Position numbers and translations under genes: made by a program
Shown here: positions 1 through 12,317 of the stretch, piece by piece
Layout of the letters: each line of letters begins with the position of its first letter
How positions within the stretch are numbered: the stretch's first letter is position 1
Notes under the pieces: model-generated
The model's database searches: none
Told to the model about the DNA's origin: nothing
Seen by the model: the letters and a program-made list of their open reading frames with translations, nothing else
Source of the DNA: Hydnum rufescens UP504
Taxonomy: Eukaryota; Basidiomycota; Agaricomycetes; Cantharellales; Hydnaceae
Length of the DNA: 64,000 bases
Assembly (NCBI GenBank): GCA_014904985.1
Contig: MU128970.1
Coordinates: forward strand, 129,504-193,503
Direction: 5' to 3'

Positions 1-900
1 TCTGGGAGGCGGGGTGGAAGAAGCTCCCAGCGGGTGCTGGACCACCAACCTTACAAGAGTAACGCCTATCCCCCGCTGGACCTTACCACCGCTGTAATTC
101 CAATAATCTAGTAGATCGCGAAACGTACGGTAATGTGGGACACCGAACTAAATGCCTAGATATGACTCATGGAACGGAAAACTCGTTTGTCTCATACCAT
201 TCCTTTCGGCTTACGAGGACGGGCGTGACATTAAACAGGACTCTTGCGAGTACTATTGACGCCTTGATCCATCCTTCTGAGGTCCTGCGAATGTGCCACG
301 CGTGGTTAAAGAGACGCGTCCACGCGCTGGTGCAATGGATTATGCCTCATTCAGCTTGGGCATCTCTGCACTCTGGATGAATGCTGCACTTAAGGCCCTA
401 GAAAGTAGACTCACCAATTTTTTAAACCGAAAATCCGTTACTGTCAATTGAGAACCAACATCACAAGACAGAGGATTTGGTATTAGGGGTGTTCACGGTA
501 AAGAAACTGGAGCAAAAGTGACACAACTGAAAAAGTAAAAATGGAACAAAAGTGCACTTTTGCTGCACTTTCGTGAAGCGGCTCCAGAGGTCCAACTGGC
601 GGAAAACTAGAGCAAAAACTGGGCCTCACCCAGTTCTGTAAAGTACAGCCACTTCCGGGGGACCGTCATCAATTCCGTCATATCTGAGTCTTCAACAGCC
701 CTTGTTCTGTTACATTATGATCTACCAATCCTCTGATTCTTCGCAACGTTGGCACCATCTCGCTGCCGGTGAAGTGGAGTGGAGAGCCAAAAATTATGGT
801 TCACCACAATCACCAAATCTACGAGGACTGCCCTTGGGTGCCGGTAGACAGCCCGAAGCGACACTGGTATATAACTCCCGTCTCAGTGATTCGTCATCGG
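1..900 (+). repeat. Flanking repeat block W, copy 1 (upstream of permease P1)
   Basis: This stretch begins with a GGCGG-GAAGAAGCTCCCAGCGG sequence that recurs at about 14726 and 40025, followed each time by related sequence (ACCGTACGGTAATGTG, then GACACCGAAC or a variant) and then by a permease promoter. A further partial copy lies at about 44150-44600. No convincing gene is present. The short open frames here are not conserved between copies, although a helical stretch around 'SAIDTLVDL' at 40260 hints that the block once held coding sequence. Positions 480-640 are absent from the copy at 40 kb and contain a perfect 16-bp palindrome (547-562). Confidence 0.75.
547..562. repeat. Perfect 16-bp palindrome
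   Basis: CAAAAGTGCACTTTTG equals its own reverse complement. It lies inside a segment (about 480-640) that is specific to this W copy, so it may belong to a small insertion. No function is assigned. Confidence 0.6.
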
Positions 901-922
901 ATCCTAATATGGTGTGACTAGA

Positions 923-936
923 GTGTCACGCGTCAC
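923..936. promoter_or_regulatory. Conserved ACGCGT-core motif upstream of P1
   Basis: GTGTCACGCGTCAC is conserved about 350-500 bp upstream of four permease copies (also 6328, 15384 and 41319), with a decayed version at 44566. ACGCGT is the core of the MluI cell-cycle box bound by MBF-type factors in fungi; a role here is inference. A reverse-oriented version (GTGACGCGTGAC) lies at 1074-1085. Conservation could simply reflect common descent of the duplicated promoters. Confidence 0.4.
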
Positions 937-1418
937 AAGGGTGCCTTGACAAAAACAAATGGCAGTCGACTTGCTGTCCCATTTTTGACTGTAGGTTCAT
1001 CGATAAGGAAATGTATTTTTAGAAAATTCCTGATAAGGCTCGGAGCGCGTTTCCGGGATCGGAAAAATGTCGCTGTGACGCGTGACAGAACCTACGTCGA
1101 AATAGGACAGTATATATCGAGGCTGGTGTTCCTGCCACGGTCGACTAGGGCAGTAGACTCTACACCCTTATCACATTATGCAGGATTGGCCCGGTTAGGG
1201 TGATAAGGGTGTTACCCTCCCATTTCCCCTCTAGTATTCCCCTCTGTTGGCTGTGCCAATTCTAGAAGCAGATGATCAAGTACGTACACCACGACGAGGC
1301 ATTCAGTGTTATCGATAGCCAACGGGATATTTGGGTATAGAAGTCTCTGCCGGTCAAAAACCCCTCCAGCCATATTATACCCCGTCCCTCCACCTCTGGC
1401 CTCCATCGCCAGTCCTAA

Positions 1419-3497
1419 ATGGCAGACGACGACCAAGAAAAAGGATCCGATCTCCTCCCCGTTGAAGAAGGAGTGGGACATGCTTTGAAACGTCAACTCA
1501 AGCCGCGCCATGTGGCCATGATCAGGTCCGTTTCAGTGGACACACCCATTATTCTTCGCTAAAACCGTACCCTAGTATTGGTGGTGCCATCGGAACAGGT
1601 CTCTTCCTCGGAAGTGGAAACGCGCTTAAAAAACGGAGGGCCCTTGGGTTCGCGCCATGGTATATCACAGATCATGCGCAAAGTTGACACTTCCTATAGT
1701 CTCCTCTTCGGTTACGTGATCGTTGGTACCATATGTTATTCTGTGATGCTCTGCCTTGGCGAGATGATCTCGTACCTCCCGATTCCTGGCGGACATATCA
1801 AATTGGCAGAGCGCTTCGTCAACCCGGCCGTTCTCATTCGCCATGGGCTGGAATTATTGGTACAATTGGTGTGTTTCAATTTTCCACTTCGCTCCCTCGG
1901 TTTCTCACGCGACTATCTCTTTCTAGGGTCATTTTCCTTCCTACCGAGCTCAGTGCGGCGGCCGTACTCATCGACTATTGGGAACACCACAAAGTTAGCG
2001 ATGCCGCTTGGATTACCATCTGCTTGGCCGTTGTTATCTTCATCAACATGTGAGTTTCCCATGATTTTCTTATATTGATCTCAATATTCCTCGTTTCCCA
2101 GGCTTGGAGCAGGTGCATACGGCGAAACCGAATTTTTTTCGTCTCCTTCAAAGTTATCACGATCGTGGGTCTTCTGGTCCGTCCCCCTTTCCTATCATTC
2201 TTTCTTTTTCGTTGGTGCCATCATTCTTCAGATCCTGGGTGTTATCCTCGACCTCGGCGGAGGTCCAAACCACGATCGCATCGGTTTCCGGTATTGGAAG
2301 CACCCTGGGCCATTCGTCCAGTTCCATGGGATAGGTGGGGCGAAGGGAAGGTTCCTCGGATGGTGGAGTGTCATGACACAGGCTGCTTTCAGTTACATCG
2401 GGACTGAGATTGTGGGAATGGCTGCTGGTGAAGCGAAAAATCCTCGTCAGAACTTGCCCAAGGCTATCAAGCGAATTTACATCCGTATCCTACTTTTCTA
2501 TATCGGAGGGGCTTGGACTATCGGTTGGCTCGTACCCTCGAATGATAAGCATCTCGGGTTGACGTCTGACGCTGCATCCTCTCCATTCGTCATCGCGTAT
2601 GTCGTCTATTTCATTCTGGCCCAGGCATCCTACTTACACTGTTCTTGACTCCAAGTATCTCTCATGCTGGAATCAAGGGGCTTCCTTCCGTCATCAACGC
2701 TGCTATTATGACATCCGCTTGGTCTGCAGCGAGCTCTTGTCTGTATACCAGCTCTCGCGCCCTCTGTAAGTCCAGCCATCCCCGTATCTCCACTCCTAAC
2801 CCCATCCAAATACAGATGGTCTTGCGATTTCCGGCAACGCGCCTCAAGTTTTTCTCACACATCTAAATCTGGCCTTCCTTACGTTTCCGTCACCTTCTGC
2901 GCATTGTTCTGTTCGCTTGCGTACATGGGCGTCAAATCTGGACCTGGAAAGGTTTTCGGATGGCTTGCCAACATGTGTGCCATTGCTGGCCTGATGACCT
3001 GGTTCGGTATTGCCTTCACATACGTGCGCTTCTATGCCGGTATGAAGGTACAAGGATACGATCGCTCCAAACTCCCATTTTCCAGCCGACTGCAGCCTTA
3101 CGCTGCGTGGTATGTGATCGTCAGCACACTTGTCATTTGCTTCGTAAGTCCCATCACTTCCCATCGTCATATGGCTTCCACCTCAAATCTCTCCATGGAG
3201 TCAGTTCTCCGGCTTCCAGGTGTTCTGAAAGGCGCTTGGAATCAAGCCGATTTCATTACCAATTATTTACCATTCGCCCTCTTCCCAATTTTGTACTTCG
3301 GCGCGCGATACTTGCTCTACAAAACCTCCATGGTGGACGCTGCAGACATGAACTTTGTCACCGGGATTGCCCAGGACTCGTACGCCGTTAATCTTTTCTT
3401 ACCATTCAACACGGTCATCTGATGCACCATATTCTCTAGATACGACGAGCCACCCCCGAGGAACTTCTTGGAAAGGTTCTGGGCGGCAGTGATATAG
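1419..3497 (+). pseudogene. Amino acid permease copy P1 (frameshifted)
   Basis: This is an APC-superfamily, fungal AAT-type permease, a plasma-membrane proton-coupled amino acid importer family of about 550 residues with 12 membrane helices. Visible landmarks are IGGAIGTGLFLG (TM1), SYLPIPGGHIKLAERFVNP, GAYGE.EFF, and the TEIVGMAAGEAKNPRQNLPK signature; the C-terminus YDEPPPRNFLERFW is intact up to TAG at 3495. Exons follow the pattern of P6, with GT-AG introns of about 50-80 nt. It is broken: one extra A in the exon 2 A-run (about 1630), a 4-nt gain near 1668, one T missing in the T-run at about 2133, and a missing C at about 3223. The start is the ATG after the conserved pyrimidine-rich leader. 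Confidence 0.85.
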
Positions 3498-4086
3498 TGG
3501 TTTGTCCCTTTCTTGCCTGTGGCCATTTTCTGTACATACCTATTCCTAGCCATAATGACGCCCCCCCAGATTCCCATGCGTAATATGGTGATGGGGCATG
3601 GTCCGAAAGAACACTTAGAAGTATGTAAAGCGTGCTTTGCGCCTCGGCATTCCAGGCGCCACAAGTTACACTGAAACATTCAGCCCTTACCAGTCGCAGC
3701 TCTAGCCTAACCCTGACAGGAGGCACTGGACAATGTTGCCGCAGGATCATCTGCCCAAGTAGCAAGGAGGGGTATATCAATTTGCGGTCACGAGGCAGTG
3801 CCTTTTTCGAGAAGTGCCCTCTGAATTGGTATAAATTGGCCAGGTACTTACGTATTACTCTTTCAGAAATGCTTCGCCAGTGCACCTCGCCCAGACCTGC
3901 TCTGAAAAGGCCAAGGATCCATTTTCGGAGGAGGCTGCTGACATAATCGCATGGCCCTCGTGGCCCCGCGGTCTTCAGGTGGCAAGCACGCTCAGCGTGC
4001 CGAAGGAGCGGGGAACTTGCTGTGGCTAGTCTTGAGCTTCGGGTCTCAAATCGAGTCACTGATGCTCCAGTCCTTTACATGGGCAC
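3498..4086 (+). repeat. Permease 3' flank repeat, copy 1
   Basis: The sequence after the P1 stop, including TCATCTGC, GAGGCAGTGCC and a segment with ATTTTCGGAG, recurs downstream of P2 (8744-9330), P3 (12318-12960), P4 (17843-18270) and P6, and again at 46720-46960. The duplicated unit therefore extends roughly 0.6 kb beyond the permease stop. No gene is recognisable; the 207-codon antisense frame here is a shadow. Confidence 0.7.
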
Positions 4087-4139
4087 TAACCAGGAATTCC
4101 TTGTCTAATTACGTATTTTGTGCTCCTTTTGCATGACTG

Positions 4140-6300
4140 GCCCACTCCTGGTGGACTTACCTGGGTTGGGAAAAATTTTGGCCTCAGACTCAGTGCTAGG
4201 TCAGTGTCCAAAATCCAAAAGTTTTCCGAGTGCAAGCCCGCAGTCAGCCTGAATATTGGGCACATTCCACTTTCCATGAACCAACAATTGGTAAATTTCA
4301 ATTGGACTATGATATGTCAGATCGGTAACAGTGGACGATCCAGTAGCAATGTGGGGTATATAAATGATAATAGGATCGCCAAACGACCCACAAAGCCTGC
4401 GCATGTCAAGATATGAGATCACCGAATCACCACTATGCCAGACAAATACGCATGGCAGACCTGAGATTGTTGTCGCTTAGAGACCGACTTTCCGTGGGGG
4501 ATACGGAAGGTCTAGCGGGATTATGGCCCTGTGCCATGACGCTGCGGTGGGAACATAAGGCGAAAGCTTCAAAATGGAAAAAAAAAAACTTACTCGTCCA
4601 CCTTCTACAAAGAACACGATACAACCGACTATGAGGGTTCAGGATATTCTGGGCTCGTAAGTGAGGATCCAGATACACCGCCAGACACTATTCGTCCTCG
4701 GTAATGCTTGGCCCACTCTATCCCAAATGGAGAAAGTCGCCCAAAATCATACGTGCACCGTCTACTCAGCGACAACTCCTCAATTACGGATTCGGACCAT
4801 TACAATGACATTCCAAATAAAGAACGAAACGCACTGCGCATATAGTGATCATGAGGAAATCAGCCAAGTATTGTCCTTTCTGCCGATCCGACTGTAATCT
4901 CTGCATAATCGAAGCCATATATGCCGTCAGTTAGGCCGGGAACGTATTATCCGACAGGTCATCCGTCTACCACCATCGTGAGGCAGGCGTAGGGTAAAAG
5001 GCGCAAAAATGTCTTGGACCACCGGTCGACAACTCTAATAGATGAGCGTGAAAGTGTTGCTCACGTATGCAATTATTATATCTTCATGACGCAGAGTCAA
5101 GCGTATTCGTGGTTGCATGATCAGATCGTGTGCCCCACCTCTCGAAGAAATCAGGGGGAGCTTTGTCAGTCGACTACGACAGCACACCAGATAGTACGGA
5201 CCACCGGTCGTCAGCACAATCCAAGAAAAAAAACCTGATGGGTAACGCAACGTAACGTAACACAACACGTACAGTTAAAGTAGTGGATTTCCGGGGGTTG
5301 AGCATGGACGACGTTTCATCCGTAGAAACCAGAATACCCTGTGTTGCATTGTAACTCGTAAAGGAGGAGATTAAGGAAATTCTCATTGGAAAGAGTAGTA
5401 ACTGTGCGGGTTTTATGCTGCCATACATCGCGTCAAGATTGATAATCCACGCTGTGTTCACCACTGTAAGAGGTGTGGAGTTCGTAACCACAATTGAACT
5501 GGACTAATAACCGGAAGTACTCACCGCCTATAAGGTCGGGATCTCGCAGAATGGTGAAGTAGACGCCAGTCGCCTCGTTTGTTATTGCACTACAGATACA
5601 GTAGAGATTGAAGAGGGCGACTCGCTGTGAATGTTCGGCGCACAGTATCTTTTGGCGAGAGCTCAACACCAAGAGGAAGTGGGGACCCGATGTGGCTCGC
5701 GTAGCTAGTTTGTGATGAGAGATAGCACATGACTGCTTGAGAGAATAGAGCGGGTCTAGAAGCTCCCCCCGCCCTGATATTTCACGCTGCGTAATCGGGA
5801 ATGGACGCGGAGATGGGCAAATAAAAACATCGCAACCAGACACCATCAAGGACCCTAATCGAGGGAAAATAAAGGTTTAGTGACTGTACAGTCTCCCATA
5901 AGACGAATAGCTCTACCTAATGGCTGACCATCTGCACATGCCAGATAATGTAAGGGGTGGTGTATGCACGCACTAGAAACACAGTGAATCCACACAGCTC
6001 CCGGCCACACAAAAAGCCTTGCCCTGCTGGGCCGAATGTACGCACCTCCGCCCGCGCGAGCATCCTCTCCCTGAATGAAATAACGGGGCGCGTCGGTGGA
6101 AAAGGCCCGCTTATCCGGGGATTCTGAAACTCGTCACCTCGTCTGATTTTCCATAAAGCGGACGCAGACGTGGGAGGTATAGGAACACAGTGGAAGCAAT
6201 GTAAATAAGGCCAAGCGCCGGGAGAGGACGGCCGTGGAACGTCTAAGTACGCGCCATGACCCTGGATGGCTGGATGTAGTGCACCCCGTCAATTCGTCCT
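4140..6300 (+). repeat. Flanking repeat block R, copy 1
   Basis: This block matches 35760-38720 with considerable divergence and small indels, and partly matches 22840-23250 plus 24763-25165; an inverted part lies at 54690-55095. It lacks the 751-bp element found in the other copies: at 4332-4339 TGGACGAT is the empty target site. Short matching anchors include GATGAGCGTGAAAGTGTT (5040) against GATGAGCATGAGAATGTT (37622). No frame is conserved across copies, so I call no gene. Confidence 0.75.
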
Positions 6301-6327
6301 CGGATCCTACTATGGCAAGTGACTAGA

Positions 6328-6341
6328 GTGTCACGCGTCAC
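6328..6341. promoter_or_regulatory. Conserved ACGCGT-core motif upstream of P2
   Basis: Same 14-mer as at 923-936, about 396 bp before the P2 ATG. A TATA-like GGGGATAAAAATCCC follows at about 6632. Confidence 0.4.
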
Positions 6342-6723
6342 ATGGTCCCGTGAGCAAAAGCAAATGGCGTCGAGTAGGGCAGTAGGCTCGTGGGTGGCCA
6401 TACATCCTTATCACATTATACAAGGATTGCCCGTTTAGGGCGATGGGGACGTTTTCCTCCATTTCCGCTCGATTTCCTGGTGATGGCACTACCAGTTACT
6501 ACTAGCCCTGGAATAATCGCGAGGCTGTGCACGTTCTCTAGAAGTACGTACACTACGACGAGGCATTCAGTGTTGTCTATAACTCCGTGCTTCTGCTAAG
6601 CCAATTTCATTGATTCGATCGAGGGATACATGGGGATAAAAATCCCTGCCAGTCAAGAACCCCTCTACCTCCATTACACTGTGCTCTTCCTTCCCCACCT
6701 TTGGCCTCCGTCGTTAGTCTATA

Positions 6724-8743
6724 ATGGCATACTACGATCAAGAAAAAGAACATACACTCCTTGTTGAGGAAGGAGTGGGTCATACTTTGAAACGTCAACT
6801 CAAGCCGCGCCATATAGCAATGATCAGGTCCGTTTCCAGCGGTAACAGCCATTTGTGTTCGCTAAAACAGTCCCCAGTATCGGTGATGCCATCGGGACAG
6901 GTCTCTTCCTCGGGAAACGTGCTGAAAAACGGGGCCCTGTTGGGGCGCGGCGCCCTGGCATATCATAGACCATGTGCAAAATTGACGCTTCCCGCTGTCT
7001 CTTGCTCGGTTACTTGATAATTGGCACCATATATTACGCCATGATGCTCTGCCTCGGGGAGATGGTTCATACCTCCCAATTCCTGGGGGACACATCAAAT
7101 TGGCAGTGAACCCAGTGCTCTCGTTCGCCATGGGCTGGAATTATTGGTACAATTGGTGTTTCTATCTTCCACATCGCACCCATAGTTTCTCACCCGACCA
7201 TCTGTTTCCAGGGTCATTTTCCTTCCTACTGAGCTCAGTGCGGCGGTTCGATTGTTGGGAGCACCACGAAGTTAGCGATGCCGCTTGGGTCTCTATCTAC
7301 TTGGTCGTTACTATCTTCATCACATGAGCTTCCCATGATTTCCTTCCTATCCTGATCTCAATATTCCTCGCCCTCAGGCTTGGAGCAGGTGCGTATGGCG
7401 AAGCCGGATTTTGTTTCGTCTCCTTCAAATTATCACGATCGTGGGTCTTCTGGTCCGTCCCCCTTTCCTATCATCCGCTCTTTTTTCGTTGATCCCATCT
7501 TACTTTCCAGATCCTGGGCATTGTCGTTGACCTCGGCGGAGGTCCAAACCACGATCGCATCTGTTTCCGGTATTGGATGCACCCTGGGCCATTCGTCCAA
7601 TACAACGGGATAGGTGGGGACAAGAGGAGGTTTCTCGGATGGTGGAGTGTGATGACTCAGGCTGCTTTCAGTTACATCGGGACTGAGATTGTGGGCATCG
7701 CTGCCGGCGAAGCCCGTCGGAACTTGCCCGAGGCCATCAGGCGGGTCTGCATCCGTATCCTCCTTTTCCGCATTGGAGGGGCTTGGATTATCGGTTGGCT
7801 TGTACCCTCGAACTCGAACGATAAGCATCTCGGGCTGATGTCTGACGCTGCATCCTCTCCGTTCGTCATCGCGCACGTCGTCCATTCCACTCTAGCCCTG
7901 GCATCCTACTTACACTGTTGTTGACTCCAAATATTCTCATGCTGGAATCAAGGGGCTTCCTTCGTCATCAACGCTACTGTTGTGACATCCGCTTGCTCTA
8001 CAGCAAGCTCTTCTCTGTTCGCCAGCTCTCGTGCCCACTGTAAGGCCAGCCATCACCTAGTATTTTCATGCCCAACCCCATCCAATGCCGATGGCCTTGC
8101 GATTTCCGGCAACGCGCAAAAAATTGGCTCGCACATCTAAATCTGGCCTTCCTTACGTTTCCGTCATCTTCTACGCGTTACTCTGCTCGCTTGTGTACAT
8201 GGCCGTCGCATCTGGACCTGGAAAGGTTTTCGGATGCTTGCCAACATGTCAGCCATTGCTGTCTGATGACCTGGTCGGTATCGCTACATACGTGCGCCTG
8301 ATGACGTATATAAGTACGATCGCTCCAACCCCATTTTTCAGCCGACTGCAGCCTTACGCTGCATGGTATGTGATCGTCAGCACACTTGTGATTTGTTTCG
8401 TAAGACCCATTACTTCCCATTGCCATTTGGCTTCTACCTCGAATCTCTGCACGCTAGTTCCGCTCAGGTGTTCCTGAAGGCGGTTGGAATTGGGCCGATT
8501 TCATTACCAACTATTTACCATTCGTCCTCTTTCCAATTTTGTGCTTCGGCGCTCGGTACTTTCTCTATAAAACCCCTTTGGTGGACGCTGCAGACACGGA
8601 TTTTATCACCGGGATTGCCCGGGACTCGTACACCATTAATTTTTCATACAATTCAACACAGCAGTCTGATGTCCCATATTCTGCAGATACGACGGCCACC
8701 GCCAGGAAATATCTTGGAAAGATTCTGGGCCGGGCTGATATAG
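6724..8743 (+). pseudogene. Amino acid permease copy P2 (heavily decayed)
   Basis: Exon 1 is readable and similar to P1, and later exons keep long permease stretches (TEIVGIAAGEA followed by RRNLPEAI; the C-terminal LERFWAGLI before TAG at 8741). The copy is the most degraded of the longer ones. TM1 reads IGDAIGTG instead of IGGAIGTG, exon 2 has several deletions, including loss of most of the AERF coding segment near 7100, and the exon around 8280-8340 is scrambled. The last exons have lost single bases (for example in the AAAGG run near 8477). No continuous reading frame can be assembled by splicing. Confidence 0.85.
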
Positions 8744-10244
8744 CGGTTTGTCCCTTTCTTGACTACGGCCATTTTCTGTACATACCTATTCGTAGTCATA
8801 ATGACGTTCCCAAAATTCCCATGCGTAATATGGCGCTAGGGCATGGTTTGAAAGAACGTTTGGAAGTGTGTGAAGGGCGCTATGCCCTCGGCGTTCCGGT
8901 GCCACAAATTACACTGAAACATTCAGCCCTCACCATTAGCACCCCTAGACGACAGGGAAGCACTGGACAATGTGTCATGGGATCATCTGCACAGGCATCC
9001 GAATAGCGAGGAGGGCTATACCAATATAGATCACCAGGCAGTGCCCTCTGCGAGAAGCGCGCTCAGAATAACCTGGCCACCCTCCGAATTGGTATATCCG
9101 ATCGAAATTGGTCATATTACTTTTTTAGAAATGGTTAGCCTTTGTGGAGCTGCCACTGGGGCACTGGCCAACGATGCATTTTCGGAACGGAGTGCCTTAT
9201 GGGAAGTGAGGTACGAAGTTGCTGACATAATCACATGGCCTTGTGGCCCACGGCCTTCAAGCATGGTCAGGACCGAAGAAGCGAGGAACACGTTGTCGCT
9301 AGTCTTCAAAAAGGAGCTTGGGTGACTCGAATCGAGTCACTGTGGCTCCGGCCTTTACAGGGGCACCAATCGGAATTCCTGGACTACTATCGGGGCGCCA
9401 GTAATCCAAATTATCCATTCTCCAATTTCGTATCCGGGGTTTAATTTATCGAGAGAAATGTACCGTATCATCCATAAGGAAATCTATTTTTAGAAATTCC
9501 GATGTAAACCCGATAGCGCGTTTCCAGAAAAGGTCGCTGTGACCCATGACAGAACTTACGGTCAGTCCTGTCAGTCACACTGGTCTCCCAAGTCGTTACA
9601 TTTCTTTACCCAATTATCGCAACTACCTCAGATGGCACCATCTCCAGGCAGTCCATCTGCAGCTGGATACGGAATATTAACACATTCTATCCATACTCTG
9701 AGTCTTCACCACATTGTCAGCGGAATGGGTCCGCCGTCTTATGTAACGAATCCGGCACCCGCCGACCATACCTTTCAACACACTCATGACGAGTCTAATC
9801 CCTTGGTCCGTTGCATTACGGCCACATCAGATACAATGGCCAATATTATTTACCGTTCTGGTCCCAAGAATCACTGCAAGACAAACAGTCACGTGAAATC
9901 CGATCGAACCTAAGAGCCAGTAGCCCTATGTGTGGTGATTCTGACCTTTATCATACCATACCACCATTTTCCATTTAGGGTGATAGGGTGATTTCCCTCC
10001 ATTCCCACTGCATTGATCTATGTTGGAAATGCCAGCTAATGCCCTGGAACAATTGCGAAGTCACATTCCTTTTTCAAGTGCGTACACCGGCAAGGCATTC
10101 AATGTTATCGATAACGCTGTCCCTGAAACAGACTAGTTTCGTTCGTTTGAAGAATGGGATATAGAAGTCTCCGCCGCCAAAAACTTCAGATGCATTAGAC
10201 TCCGCTCCTCCTTTCTCACCTCTGACCTCTGTCGTCACTCTATA
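8744..10244 (+). repeat. P2 3' flank repeat and P3 upstream region
   Basis: 8744-9330 repeats the permease 3' flank. 9331-10244 holds no gene I can support. It contains a decayed reverse ACGCGT-type motif (GTGACCCATGACAG at about 9538) and the pyrimidine-rich leader with a GGGATATAGAAG TATA-like box at about 10154 just before P3. Confidence 0.55.
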
Positions 10245-12317
10245 ATGGCAGACTACGCCCAAGACAAGGAAGGCTTCAACCTTCTCGCTGAAGAGAATCA
10301 AGATTTGAAACGTCAACTCAAGGCGCGCCATATAACCATGATCAGGTCCGTTTCCAGTGGATACCCATTTTTGTTCGCTAAAACCGTCCCCAGCATTGGT
10401 GGCGCCATCGGGACAGGCCTCTTCCTCGGAACTGGAACCTCACTGCAAAACGGGGGGCCTGTTGGGTACGCGCTATGGCATATCACAGGGCCCAAAATTG
10501 ACATTCCCTCTAGTCTCCTTCTCGGGTACGTGGTCATTGGCACCATATGCTACACCTTGATGCTCTGCCTCGGCGAGATGATTTCGTACCTCCCGATTCC
10601 TGGTGGACATATCAAATTGGCCGAGCGCTTCGTTAACCCGGCCTTGTCCTTCGCCATGGGCTGGAATTATTGGTACAGTTAGTGTGTTTTGATTTTCCAC
10701 TTCGTGCCCATTGTTCCCCACGCTACCATCGCTTTCCAGGATCATTACCCTTCCTGCGGAGCTCAGTGCCGCGGCGGTACTCATCGATTATTGGGAACAT
10801 CACAAAGTTAATGATGCCGCTTGGATTACTATCTGCTTGGTCGTTGTTATCTGCATCAACATGTGAGTCTGCCATGATTTCCTTCTTGTCTTGATCTCAA
10901 TATGCCTCATCCCCCAGGCTTGGAGCAGGTGCATACGGTGAAGCCGAATTCTTTTTCGTCTCCTTCAAAGTCATCACAATCACGGGTCTCATTGTCCGTC
11001 CCCCTTTCCTGTCATTCATTCATTTTCGTTGATTACAGCACTCTTTCCAGATCCTAGGCATTGTCCTCGACCTCGGCGGAGGTCCAAACCACGATCGCAT
11101 CGGTTTCCGTTATTGGAAGCACCCCGGGCCATTTGTCCAGTTCAACGGGATAAGCGGAGCCAAGGGAAGGTTCCTCGGATGGTGGAGTGTCATGACTCAG
11201 GCCGCTTTCAGTTACACCGGGACTGAGATTGTGGGTATCGCTGCTGGTGAAGTCAAAAATCCCCGTCGGAACTTGCCCAGGGCTATCAAGCGGGTGTACA
11301 TCCGTATCCTCCTTTTTTATGTCGGAGGGGCTTGGATTATCGGTTGGTTCGTACCATCGAACGATCCCCATCTCGGGCTGACGTCTGACGCTGCATCCTC
11401 TCCATTCGTCATCGCGTAAAGCGTCTATTCCATTCTGACCTAGGCATCCTACTTACACTGTTCTTGACTCCAAGTATCTCTCATGCTGGAATCAAGGGGC
11501 TTCCTTCCGTCATCAACGCCGCTATTGTGACATCCGCTTGGTCTGCAGCAAGCTCTGATTTGTTCACCAGCTCTCGCGCTCTCTGTAAGTTCAGCCATCC
11601 CTAGTACTTCCATCCCCAACCCCGTCCAAATACAGATGGTCTTGCGATTTCCGGGAACGCGCCTAAAATATTTGCTCGTACATCTAAATCTGGCCTTCCT
11701 TACGTTTCCGTCATCTTCTGCGCGTTGTTCTGTTCGCTTGCGTACATGGGCGTCAAATCTGGATCTGGAAAGGTTTTCGGATGGCTTGCCAACATGTCAG
11801 CCATTGCTGGTCTGATGACCTGGTTCGGTATTGCCTTCACATACGTGCGCTTCTATGCCGGTCTGAAGGCACAAGGATACGATCGCTCCGAACTTCCATT
11901 TTACAGCCGACTGCAGCCTTACGCTGCGTGGTATGTAGTCGTCAGCACAGTTGTCGTTTGCTTTGTAAGTCCCATTACTTCCCGTCGCCATATGGCTTCC
12001 ACCTCAAATCTTCGCGCGGAGCTAGTTCTCTGGCTTCCAGGTATTCCTGAAAGGCGGTTGGAATCGGGCTGATTTCATTACCAACTATTTACCACTCGCC
12101 CTCTTCCCAATTTTGTACTTCGGCGCCCGATACTTGCTCTACAAGAACCCCATGGTGGACGCTGCAGACATGAATTTTGTCACCGGGACTGTCCGGGACT
12201 TGTACGCTGTTAATCTTTTCATATGATTTGACACAGCGGCCTAATGCACCATATTCTCTAGATACGACGAGGCACCCCAAGGAACATCTTGGAAAGGTTC
12301 TGGATGGACTGATATAG
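10245..12317 (+). pseudogene. Amino acid permease copy P3 (nonsense codon at exon junction)
   Basis: This is one of the better preserved copies. The N-terminus MADYAQDKEG is followed by an LKRQLKARHITMIS segment spliced over intron 10346-10393 into IGGAIGTGLFLG. Exon 2 runs in frame to 10681, where the last base is A instead of G; the Trp codon split by the intron (TG|G) becomes TA|G, a stop. The apparent stop near 11418 is harmless because it lies in intron 5 (donor GTAAAG). Exons 3-8 read through, with the TEIVGIAAGE signature. A 1-nt loss in the C-run at about 12277 shifts the last roughly 15 codons. It differs from a functional frame by two point-size lesions, so recent loss is likely. 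Confidence 0.85.

Noticed and set aside
3436..4059. 207-codon minus-strand frame over the P1 3' end
   Set aside because: It overlaps the last permease exons and 3' flank in antisense and is not conserved in the other copies.
11192..11419. Apparent truncation of P3 at 11418
   Set aside because: The stop lies just past the exon 5 donor (GC|GTAAAG), inside intron 5, so it does not affect the spliced product.
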